Below, in pieces: positions 15,038-20,908 of a DNA stretch of 20,908 bases. Origin of the DNA: WHUA01 sp964585785 (GTDB lineage: Bacteria > Pseudomonadota > Alphaproteobacteria > UBA8366); the NCBI GenBank assembly GCA_964585785.1, contig CAZPFL010000074.1, positions 1 to 20,908 of the forward strand. The letters run 5' to 3'. The first letter of the stretch is position 1; every line of letters begins with the position of its first letter. The notes under the pieces were generated by a model that worked only from the letters and a program-made list of their open reading frames with translations, ran no database searches and had not been told where the DNA came from. Position numbers and translations under genes: made by a program.

Positions 15038-15072
15038 TGCGAATTGTTCGCAATCGCAATATATGCGGTCAA
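15038..15072 (-). promoter_or_regulatory. Candidate promoter with embedded 15-bp palindrome upstream of the hypothetical gene
   Basis: TGCGAA-TTG-TTCGCA (15038-15052) is a perfect inverted repeat with six-base arms. On the minus strand TTGACC (15067-15072), 18 bases and AACAAT (15043-15048) form a plausible sigma-70 promoter, putting the palindrome over the -10. A further TCGCAAT copy follows at once at 15053-15058. The stretch is AT-rich against its surroundings. The bound regulator is unknown. Confidence 0.45.
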
Positions 15073-15113
15073 GCGAGCCGGGCCGATTATCGCGGCAGGA
15101 CCGGCGGACGCCG

Positions 15114-16094
15114 TTAGGCGCGGCCGAAATCGGTCTCGTAAAGCGCGTCGAGCCGGGCGAGCACCGGCGCCGGCAGCGGGCCCATCTCGACCGCCTGCAG
15201 CGCCTCGTCGATATGGTGCAACTCGGACATGCCGATGATCGCGCAGGACACGTCCGGGTTCGACAGCACGAAGCGCAGCGCGACCTGCCCGCGCGTGCCC
15301 TGGTCCGTGCCGATCGCGTCGAAGACGGCCTTCGCCTTGCGCTCTTCCTCGGCCAGCACGGTGTTGTCCGTGAGCATGCTCTCGCGGCCCGTGCGCTCGT
15401 CGGTCGCAATGACGCCCGCGCCGAAAATGCGGATCGCCATCACCGCCGCGCCGTTCTTGCGGCACGCATCGATGATGCCGTTCAGGTTATGCCCGGTCCA
15501 CGCCTTGGGCATGGCGCGCGCCGCGCTGGGATTGAGCATGTTGTAATAGACCTGCGCCGAGTCGAAACGCCCGCTGTTGATGACCTCGCAGATCGCCGGC
15601 GCCTCGCCGATGGCGGTGATGCCCATATGACGGATCAGCCCCTTCTCGCGCAGCCGTTCCAGCCCATCGGCCACGCCGTCCTTGCCCAAGATATGGTCGA
15701 CCGTCATCACCCGCCCGCCGGCCGTATAGCCGATCCGGTTGTGAAGCTGCAGCAGATCGACCGACGACCGCTTGAGGCGGGCGAGGCTCGCCTTGAAGCG
15801 CTCCTCGATCTGCGCCGGGACATCGGTCAGGTTGTCCACGTCGAGGCTGAACTTGGTCGAGAGGTACGGCTTTTCCTTGACCTCGGGCAGCAGCCAGCCG
15901 AGCGCTTCTTCCGACTTGCCGTTGCCGTATTGCGCGGCGGTGTCGATCCAGTTGATTCCGCCGGCGAGCGCGCGGCGGATCGCCTCCCGTTTCGTCGCAT
16001 CGTCCTTGTGGATAATGATGCCGCCGACAGCGCCGCCGCCGAAGATAATCTCCGACACCTTGATGCCGCTGCGTCCGAATGTCCGGTATTTCAT
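15114..16094 (-). CDS. Aldo/keto reductase
   Basis: This is a 326-residue cytosolic NAD(P)H-dependent aldo/keto reductase with a TIM barrel. The full catalytic tetrad is visible: Asp51 (NWIDTAAQYG), Tyr56, Lys81 (STKFSL) and His118 (LQLHNR). The N-terminus MKYRTFGRSGIKVSEIIFGG and the late VSCAIIGMS nucleotide-binding strand are standard. The length is normal. The ATG is preceded by AGGAG five bases away. It follows the ThDP enzyme gene by 33 bases on the same strand, so the two are probably cotranscribed. An inferred role is reduction of an aldehyde or ketone made or used by the ThDP enzyme; the sequence alone does not give the substrate. Confidence 0.92.
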   Translation of the reverse strand: MKYRTFGRSGIKVSEIIFGGGAVGGIIIHKDDATKREAIRRALAGGINWIDTAAQYGNGKSEEALGWLLPEVKEKPYLSTKFSLDVDNLTDVPAQIEERFKASLARLKRSSVDLLQLHNRIGYTAGGRVMTVDHILGKDGVADGLERLREKGLIRHMGITAIGEAPAICEVINSGRFDSAQVYYNMLNPSAARAMPKAWTGHNLNGIIDACRKNGAAVMAIRIFGAGVIATDERTGRESMLTDNTVLAEEERKAKAVFDAIGTDQGTRGQVALRFVLSNPDVSCAIIGMSELHHIDEALQAVEMGPLPAPVLARLDALYETDFGRA

Positions 16095-16127
16095 TGTGCT
16101 CCTCCCTGGTTCTCGCGGCTGATTGCC

Positions 16128-17768
16128 TCAGCTTTTCGCGACCACGCCCTGTGACGGCGGCCGCCGGATCAGCTTCCAGATGTTCGGCAGCTCGCCGACC
16201 GGCACTTCAATCAAGGCCGGCCCTTTCGCGTCCAGGGCTTCGCGCAACGCGCGCCGCAACTCTTCCGGCGTCTTCGCGCGCAAGCCCAGCATGCCGAAGC
16301 TCTTCGCCAACATGACGAAGTCCGGGTTGTGCAGATCGACCGCGATGTTGCGCCCGCCATAGCTGTCCTTCTGGATGCGCTTCACGTTGCCGAAGGCGCC
16401 GTCGGCGAAGACGATGCAGACGACGTTGATGCCGTGCGCCACGGCGGTCGACAGCTCCTGTACGTTGAACATGAAGCCGCCGTCGCCGGAGATCACTACG
16501 ACCTTGCGATCGGGATAGGCGACCTGGGCGCCGAGCCCCGTGGGATAGGCGTAGCCGAGCGTGCCCTGGTAGCCGGGTGTGATCAGCGTGCGCGGCTGAT
16601 AGATCGGCACGTCGTATTGCGTATAGGTGGCGAGCTGCGTCACGTCGGTGACGATGATCGCGTCGTCCGGCAGCTCCTCGCGAATCACCGTGGCGAGGCT
16701 GTGTTGCGGCTCGAGGCTGGCGAGTCGGCCATGCACCTCCTCCTTGAGCGCGGTCAGCTCGGCCTTGCGCGAGGCGCGCTTGCGGTTGTGCTTGCCGAGC
16801 TGCTCGGCCAGCAGCGACAGACCGGTGCGGGCGCTCGCGACGATGCCGATATCCGCGGGCCGCGGCTTCACCGACTGCTCCGGATCGATGTCGATGCGCA
16901 CCGTCTTCACTTCGGTCTCCCGGCCCCAGGCGAGCGCGGGCGCGAGGAAGCGCGTGCCGACGATCAACGCCGCGTCGGCATCGCCCCACAGCTCCTGTCC
17001 GCCGATCATGTTCTGCGCCAGGTAGTGGCGATCGCTGACCGCGCCGCGGCCGGTCCGGCTCATCACCACCGGCGCTTCCAGCAGCTCGGCGACGCGCAGC
17101 AGCTCCTTCTCCGCGCCGAAGATCCCGCTGCCGACGAAGATCACCGGCTTCTCCGCCGCGCCCAGCAATTTTGCCGCCGCGGCGATCGTCTGCTCGTCGG
17201 TGTCGGGGCCTTCGTTGAAGCGCTCGGGCTCGAGCAGCTCCACGTCTTCACTCTTTCCCATGACGTCGGGCGCCATCTCGAACACCGCCGGCTGGTTGCG
17301 GCCGGCCAGCATGGCGCGAAAGGCCTCGCGCAGCTTCTCCGGCGCCTCGGCGGGCGTGTCGGCGCGGCCGACCCAATTCACGACGCCGCGCATCGCCATC
17401 TCCTGGTCGCGGATCTCGTGCGGAATGCCGAGGCCGAGGCCGATCTGGTAGGACGGGATCTGGCCGGTGAGGCACAGCACCGGCGCGTTCGACCCGGCGG
17501 CGGTAGAGAGCGCGGCGCCGGTGTTGAGTACGCCCGGTCCCGGCACGACGATGCAGGTTCCCACCTTCCCCGTCGCCTGGGCATAGCCGAGCGCCATGTA
17601 GGCGGCGCCCTGCTCGTGGCGGGTGTGGATCACGCGGACCTCGTCCTTGACCTCGTAGAGCGCGTCGAAGGTGTTGTCGAGCTGCACGCCCGGCAGGCCG
17701 AAAATCGTGTCAACGCCTTGGCGCATGAGGGTTCTGACGATGGCTTGTCCGCCCGTCATTTTGGTCAT
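16128..17768 (-). CDS. Thiamine diphosphate-dependent enzyme, acetolactate synthase-like
   Basis: This is a 546-residue cytosolic ThDP enzyme of the AHAS/pyruvate oxidase/benzoylformate decarboxylase superfamily. The N-terminal Pyr domain has GQAIVRTLMRQGVDTIFGLPG and the cofactor-activating Glu52 in RHEQGAAYMA. A central domain follows, and the C-terminal PP domain has GDGGFMFN (428-435) and FADGAFGN, where Asp456 takes the metal-ligand place often held by Asn. These enzymes decarboxylate or ligate 2-oxoacids. A lone large subunit without an ilvN-type small subunit argues against a normal biosynthetic AHAS and for a catabolic role. ATG 17768 has GGAGG nine bases upstream; the frame continues to 17912 but the added residues are Arg/Pro-rich and unlike the family. 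It leads an operon with the aldo/keto reductase and is divergent from the TRAP operon. Confidence 0.87.
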   Translation of the reverse strand: MTKMTGGQAIVRTLMRQGVDTIFGLPGVQLDNTFDALYEVKDEVRVIHTRHEQGAAYMALGYAQATGKVGTCIVVPGPGVLNTGAALSTAAGSNAPVLCLTGQIPSYQIGLGLGIPHEIRDQEMAMRGVVNWVGRADTPAEAPEKLREAFRAMLAGRNQPAVFEMAPDVMGKSEDVELLEPERFNEGPDTDEQTIAAAAKLLGAAEKPVIFVGSGIFGAEKELLRVAELLEAPVVMSRTGRGAVSDRHYLAQNMIGGQELWGDADAALIVGTRFLAPALAWGRETEVKTVRIDIDPEQSVKPRPADIGIVASARTGLSLLAEQLGKHNRKRASRKAELTALKEEVHGRLASLEPQHSLATVIREELPDDAIIVTDVTQLATYTQYDVPIYQPRTLITPGYQGTLGYAYPTGLGAQVAYPDRKVVVISGDGGFMFNVQELSTAVAHGINVVCIVFADGAFGNVKRIQKDSYGGRNIAVDLHNPDFVMLAKSFGMLGLRAKTPEELRRALREALDAKGPALIEVPVGELPNIWKLIRRPPSQGVVAKS

Positions 17769-17833
17769 TCGGGGAATCCTCCGGGGGATGGAGCCGGGCC
17801 GCGCCGGCCCGCTCGGTGTCGGTTGTCTACGCA

Positions 17834-17862
17834 ATAGTCTCCCCACGACTACCCCTTGGCAA
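17834..17862 (-). promoter_or_regulatory. Possible promoter of the ThDP enzyme-aldo/keto reductase operon
   Basis: On the minus strand TTGCCA (17857-17862), 17 bases, then GACTAT (17834-17839) is a weak sigma-70-like pair about 66 bases upstream of the start codon. The rest of the 298-base divergent gap shows no small gene or RNA that I can support. Confidence 0.25.
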
Positions 17863-17921
17863 GAGACGGAGCACGCCGCAACAGTCGCGCCGTCACCCCG
17901 GGCAGCCGCCAAGTGGCGAAT

Positions 17922-17950
17922 TTGACCGCTATTGGGGACAGTGATTACAT
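17922..17950 (+). promoter_or_regulatory. Possible promoter of the TRAP transporter operon
   Basis: TTGACC (17922-17927), 17 bases, then TTACAT (17945-17950) lies in an AT-richer patch about 116 bases before the dctP start. An imperfect dyad TGAT...ATCA (17942-17960) overlaps the -10, and ATTTC-CCCC-GAAAT (17961-17974) follows it; either could be a regulator site. Confidence 0.35.
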
Positions 17951-18066
17951 GATCGCATCAATTTCCCCCGAAATCGCACACCGAGCGAGCGTCGACGGCA
18001 TGGCGATCGCGGGGAGCCGTGCGGCCTGAACGCCGCCGGTCCAAACAAACAGTTAGGGAGAATGTC

Positions 18067-19110
18067 GTGAAGAAACTTGGACAAAGCAGAGGCAGGCGAT
18101 GGCGCCTGCTGGCGGCCGCTGCGTTCTTGGCGGCGTCAACGCTCGGCCTGAGCGCGGCCGCGCAAGCAAAGGACCCGGAGATCGTCGTGCGCATCGGCTG
18201 GACGACCGCGCCCGACAGCATCTCGGGCGACGAAGTCCGCATGTGGGCCAACCTCGTGGACGTGAACTCCGGCGGCCGCATTCAGATCAAGGGCTTCCCC
18301 TCGGCGCTGCTCGGTAAGGAAAACACCGAGCTCGAAGGGCTGGTCACCGGAACGCATGACGTCTTCACCCACATTTCGAGCTTCACCGGCAAGATCAAGG
18401 AGCAGCGCTTCTGGGACCTGCCCTTCCTGTTCAAGGACCGGGAGGCCGTCGCGCGCCTGGTGGACGGCCCGCTGCGCGCCGACATGGAGCAGCAGTTCCG
18501 CAAGAATGGCATGGAGCTGCTCGCCTTCTGGGGCTTCGGCTATCGCCAGTTCACGAGCAACGTCCGTCCGATCCACGTGCCCGAGGATCTCAAGGGCGTC
18601 AAGCACCGCATCCCGGGCGGCAAGTCCAAGATGATGCTGTTCAAGGCGCTCGGCGCCAACCCGTCGACGGTGTCCTTCCCGGAGCTGTATCAGGCGCTCA
18701 AGACCGGCGTCGTCGACAGCCAAGACAACCCGCTCAGCATGATCTACACGAGCAAGTTCTATGAGGTGACGAAATACCTCTCGCTCTGCAATTACGTGTA
18801 CAACCCGCTGATCGTGGCGGCCGGCGGTCCCTTCTGGAAGAAGCTGCCCGACTGGGCGAAGCCGATCCTCAAGCAGTCCGCGCGCGACGTGGAAGGCTGG
18901 TCGCGCATGTTAAGCGAGAAGATCGACATCGTGCTGCTCCAGAAGATCAAGGCGGAAGCGCCCAACCTCAAGATCAATACCTGCGATCCGAAGGATGTTC
19001 CGAAGTGGAAGGCGGCAGCCAAGCCGGTCTACGACGAGTTCGAGAAGGAAGCCGGCAAGGCATGGGCCGAGAAGGTGTACCGCGTCGTCGACGGAGGCTA
19101 CGCGAACTAG
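18067..19110 (+). CDS. dctP: TRAP transporter solute-binding protein, DctP family
   Basis: This is a 347-residue periplasmic binding protein that delivers organic acids to a TRAP transporter. A long Sec signal with an Arg-rich n-region (KKLGQSRGRRWR), hydrophobic core and AQA cleavage site at residue 34 is clear. Mature DctP features are GYRQFTSNVRPI (158-169) with Arg160, the GVKHRIPGG block with Arg181, the GANPSTVSFPELYQALKTG region (197-213) and DSQDNP (217-222). Arg residues at these positions usually grip the substrate carboxylate. The start is GTG: AGGGAG lies six bases upstream at 18055-18060, and the nearby ATG at 18062 reads straight into a stop. The ligand cannot be named. A 179-base gap with a strong hairpin separates it from dctQ. 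Confidence 0.9.
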   Translation: MKKLGQSRGRRWRLLAAAAFLAASTLGLSAAAQAKDPEIVVRIGWTTAPDSISGDEVRMWANLVDVNSGGRIQIKGFPSALLGKENTELEGLVTGTHDVFTHISSFTGKIKEQRFWDLPFLFKDREAVARLVDGPLRADMEQQFRKNGMELLAFWGFGYRQFTSNVRPIHVPEDLKGVKHRIPGGKSKMMLFKALGANPSTVSFPELYQALKTGVVDSQDNPLSMIYTSKFYEVTKYLSLCNYVYNPLIVAAGGPFWKKLPDWAKPILKQSARDVEGWSRMLSEKIDIVLLQKIKAEAPNLKINTCDPKDVPKWKAAAKPVYDEFEKEAGKAWAEKVYRVVDGGYAN

Positions 19111-19138
19111 CGGCCGCGCCGGCGTCCGGCCGAGGAAA

Positions 19139-19195
19139 AAACCGGTCTTTCGTCTCCTGCGGCGCGGTCGCGCTGCGGAGACGGCAGGCCGGTTT
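19139..19195 (+). terminator. Strong stem-loop between dctP and dctQ (attenuator or mRNA stabiliser)
   Basis: The inner stem CGTCTCC...GGAGACG (19151-19157 with 19177-19183) continues, past one bulged T, as GCGGCGC with GCGCTGC (19159-19165 with 19170-19176) around a GGTC loop: 14 pairs including one G-U. An outer stem AAACCGG (19139-19145) pairs with CCGGTTT (19189-19195). It is followed by only a short CCTTT, so termination is probably partial. Such structures after binding-protein genes commonly raise binding protein over membrane-subunit levels. Confidence 0.6.
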
Positions 19196-19289
19196 CCTTT
19201 AGCCGCCCGGCACGGAGAACACGCAATCACCCGACATACGTAAACGGTTCGATGTGCCTCTCTTAACCCGAAACGGACGAGCTTGGTTC

Positions 19290-19793
19290 ATGCGATCCAC
19301 TTTTTTCACGGCCTATTCGGCCATGCTGCGCGCCTGCAATATCCTGTGCGGGATCATCCTGTGCATCGAGGTCGCGCTCATCACGGTCAACGTGAGCTCG
19401 CGCTTTTTCTTCAATCATACCTGGGGCTGGATGGACGAGTTCTGCCAGTACACGCTCCTGTGGATGCTGACCTTCGGCACGACGAGCCTGATGGACCGCT
19501 ACGCGCTGTTCTACACCGAGGTCCTGCTGCTGTTCATCGAGAAGGCCGTCATCCGACGCGCGATCTTCGTGTTCAACAGCGTGATCATGCTCGTCTTCTT
19601 TGCCGTCGTCTTCTGGACGGGGATCACCTACGTGCGCGCGACCTGGTCCTTCAACCTCGATTACGCCGACATCCCGAAATACTGGTTCTACAGCTGCATG
19701 CCGGTCTGGGGCGTCCTGATGTTCATCGTCCTCACCAAGAAGCTGATCGGCATGGAAGAACCCGAGATCACCGAGACAGATCCCGACATGTAA
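19290..19793 (+). CDS. dctQ: TRAP transporter small membrane subunit, DctQ family
   Basis: This is a 167-residue inner-membrane protein with the four helices of DctQ (about 17-37, 52-68, 91-112 and 132-150). The typical SRFFFNHTWGWMDEF stretch (37-51) has the conserved acidic residue Glu50 before helix two. It pairs with DctM to form the membrane part of the transporter. ATG 19290 is chosen; only a weak GGACGAG precedes it, and an in-frame GTG at 19254 would add twelve residues without a better site. The charged tail EEPEITETDPDM is cytoplasmic. It is sixty bases before dctM, on the same strand. Confidence 0.87.
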   Translation: MRSTFFTAYSAMLRACNILCGIILCIEVALITVNVSSRFFFNHTWGWMDEFCQYTLLWMLTFGTTSLMDRYALFYTEVLLLFIEKAVIRRAIFVFNSVIMLVFFAVVFWTGITYVRATWSFNLDYADIPKYWFYSCMPVWGVLMFIVLTKKLIGMEEPEITETDPDM

Positions 19794-19853
19794 TGCGGCC
19801 GGCGCAGCGGATGCGAAACGGCTCCACAAAATCAAAATGAAAGAGGGCGGAAA

Positions 19854-20908
19854 ATGGCTGGTCTCTTCGTTGGGCTGATTATCCTCTTGATCCTACTGGC
19901 GGTGCCGATTGCGCTCGCGCTTGGCATGATCGGCATGCTTTCGCTCGTCCTCAGCGGCGAAAGCGTCATCAATTTCCACGGCCAGATGACCGGTGGCCTC
20001 GATTCCTTCGTGATCATCGCCATCCCGCTCTTCATCTTCACCGGCGAGGTCCTGGCCAGTGGGCAGGTCGCCAAGCGGCTGATCGACTTCGCCAACAGCA
20101 TCGTCGGCTGGATCTCCGGCGGCCTGGCGCACGCCAACATCGTCACCGCGATGCTTTTCGCCAACGTGTCGGGCTCCGCCGTGGCGGACGCCGCGTCCGT
20201 CGGTTCCGTGCTTATCCCGGAGATGGAGCGGCGCGGCTATTCGCGCGGCTTCTCGGTCGCGGTGACCTCGATGTCGGCGTCGATCGGGATCCTGATCCCG
20301 CCCAGCATCGGCATGATCCTCTATTCCGTCGTCTCGGACGTTTCCATCGCCAAGCTGTTCGCCGCCGGATACGTTCCCGGTGTGCTTTACGGCTTCTGTC
20401 TGATGTCGGTCGCCTACTACATCGCGAAGAAACGCGGCTACCCGACGCACGAGCCATTCCGAATCGGCAATGTGGTTCAGCGGTTCAACCAGTCCGCCGT
20501 CGCGCTGCTGGTGCCGGTCACCATCGTGGTCGGCATCGTCGGTGGGATATTCACCCCGACCGAGGGCGCGGCGATCACCGCCACGCTCTCGATCGTCGCC
20601 GCGACGCTGGTCTATCGCGGCATGCGGTTCCGCGACCTGCCCCGTAGCTTCATCACCGCCGCCCAGCGTTCGGCGAACGTGCTGCTGCTGCTCGCGATCA
20701 GCTCAGTCTTTTCGCATTACCTGATCACGATGGGCATTCCGCAAGCGATGGCGGCGATGATCACCGGCTGGCACTTGCCGCCGAGCATGGTGATCCTGGT
20801 GATCATCGCCTTCCTGACCGTCTGCGGCATGTTCCTGCACGGCGCGCCGATGATCCTGATGTTCACGCCGATCTTCCTGCCGATCGTCGATGCGATCGGC
20901 ATGGACCG
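19854..20908 (+). CDS. dctM: TRAP transporter large permease subunit, DctM family (partial, cut by window end)
   Basis: The first 351 codons of the large TRAP permease are present and the frame is open to the last base, so the C-terminal roughly 75-90 residues lie outside the window (family length about 425-440). It is highly hydrophobic. DctM hallmarks are AIPLFIFTGE early, the SGSAVADAASVGSVLIPEM block, ASIGILIPPSIGMILYS, and GGIFTPTEGAAI in the second repeat. AGAGGG (19842-19847) six bases before the ATG gives a good start. The protein moves the DctP-bound acid inward using the sodium gradient, as is known for the family. Confidence 0.93.
   Translation, partial: MAGLFVGLIILLILLAVPIALALGMIGMLSLVLSGESVINFHGQMTGGLDSFVIIAIPLFIFTGEVLASGQVAKRLIDFANSIVGWISGGLAHANIVTAMLFANVSGSAVADAASVGSVLIPEMERRGYSRGFSVAVTSMSASIGILIPPSIGMILYSVVSDVSIAKLFAAGYVPGVLYGFCLMSVAYYIAKKRGYPTHEPFRIGNVVQRFNQSAVALLVPVTIVVGIVGGIFTPTEGAAITATLSIVAATLVYRGMRFRDLPRSFITAAQRSANVLLLLAISSVFSHYLITMGIPQAMAAMITGWHLPPSMVILVIIAFLTVCGMFLHGAPMILMFTPIFLPIVDAIGMD

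Noticed and set aside
14481..16154. 557-residue plus-strand open frame opposite the unknown gene and the aldo/keto reductase
   Set aside because: It is Arg/Asp/His-rich with no family motif and runs through an intergenic region with a promoter. The opposite strand has a complete catalytic tetrad, so this is a GC-driven shadow.
16329..17837. 502-residue plus-strand open frame opposite the ThDP enzyme
   Set aside because: The composition is typical of an antisense frame in GC-rich DNA, and the minus-strand gene has full ThDP motifs.
19118..19130. Small GCCGG-CGT-CCGGC hairpin just after dctP
   Set aside because: It has only five pairs in GC-rich DNA and is followed by an A-run rather than a T-run on this strand; the larger hairpin next to it is the better candidate.

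Overview
This is a GC-rich window with short intergenic gaps, frequent divergent gene pairs and long spurious open frames opposite real genes. The gene set (TRAP dicarboxylate-type transporter, Ldh2-family dehydrogenase, CocE-type hydrolase, tungstate ABC transporter, AHAS-like thiamine-diphosphate enzyme) fits a metabolically versatile alphaproteobacterium, perhaps Rhodospirillales or Hyphomicrobiales. That placement is inference; no rRNA or tRNA is present to fix taxonomy. I see no insertion sequence, CRISPR array, integrase or prophage gene. The longest non-coding gap is just under 300 bases (17769-18066).

Layout. (a) 1-3541: an Ldh2/malate-lactate dehydrogenase family oxidoreductase (-), a large GT-C type membrane glycosyltransferase-like protein (+), and a small secreted protein of unknown function (-). 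(b) 3714-8707: an atypical D-Ala-D-Ala-ligase-like ATP-grasp enzyme (+) converges on a tightly coupled minus-strand pair. The pair is an uncharacterised protein with degenerate ATP-grasp signatures and a CocE/NonD serine hydrolase. Divergent from the pair is a TIM-barrel epimerase/isomerase-like protein. This block has ligase-like and hydrolase genes side by side and is the part of the window least covered by known pathways. (c) 8704-13498: a molybdenum/tungsten island. It holds a MOT1-type molybdate permease (-), a complete tungstate-type ABC transporter in the order permease, ATPase, binding protein (tupB-tupC-tupA, +), and a converging regulator made of an excisionase-like helix-turn-helix fused to a periplasmic-binding-protein-like domain (-). 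A perfect 15-bp palindrome overlaps the regulator's probable promoter, and its transcript may be leaderless.

(d) 13689-14963: a dienelactone-hydrolase-family enzyme (+) and an unrecognised protein (-) with a second perfect 15-bp palindrome in its promoter region. (e) 15114-20908: a minus-strand operon of an acetolactate-synthase-like ThDP enzyme followed by an aldo/keto reductase, divergent from a TRAP transporter operon dctP-dctQ-dctM (dctM is cut by the window end). A strong stem-loop lies between dctP and dctQ and probably gives more binding protein than membrane subunits. The divergent layout suggests, without proving, that the ThDP enzyme and reductase process what the TRAP system imports.

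Function calls rest on visible motifs and family knowledge; no database search was run. Promoter and operator calls are by eye and are given low confidence.
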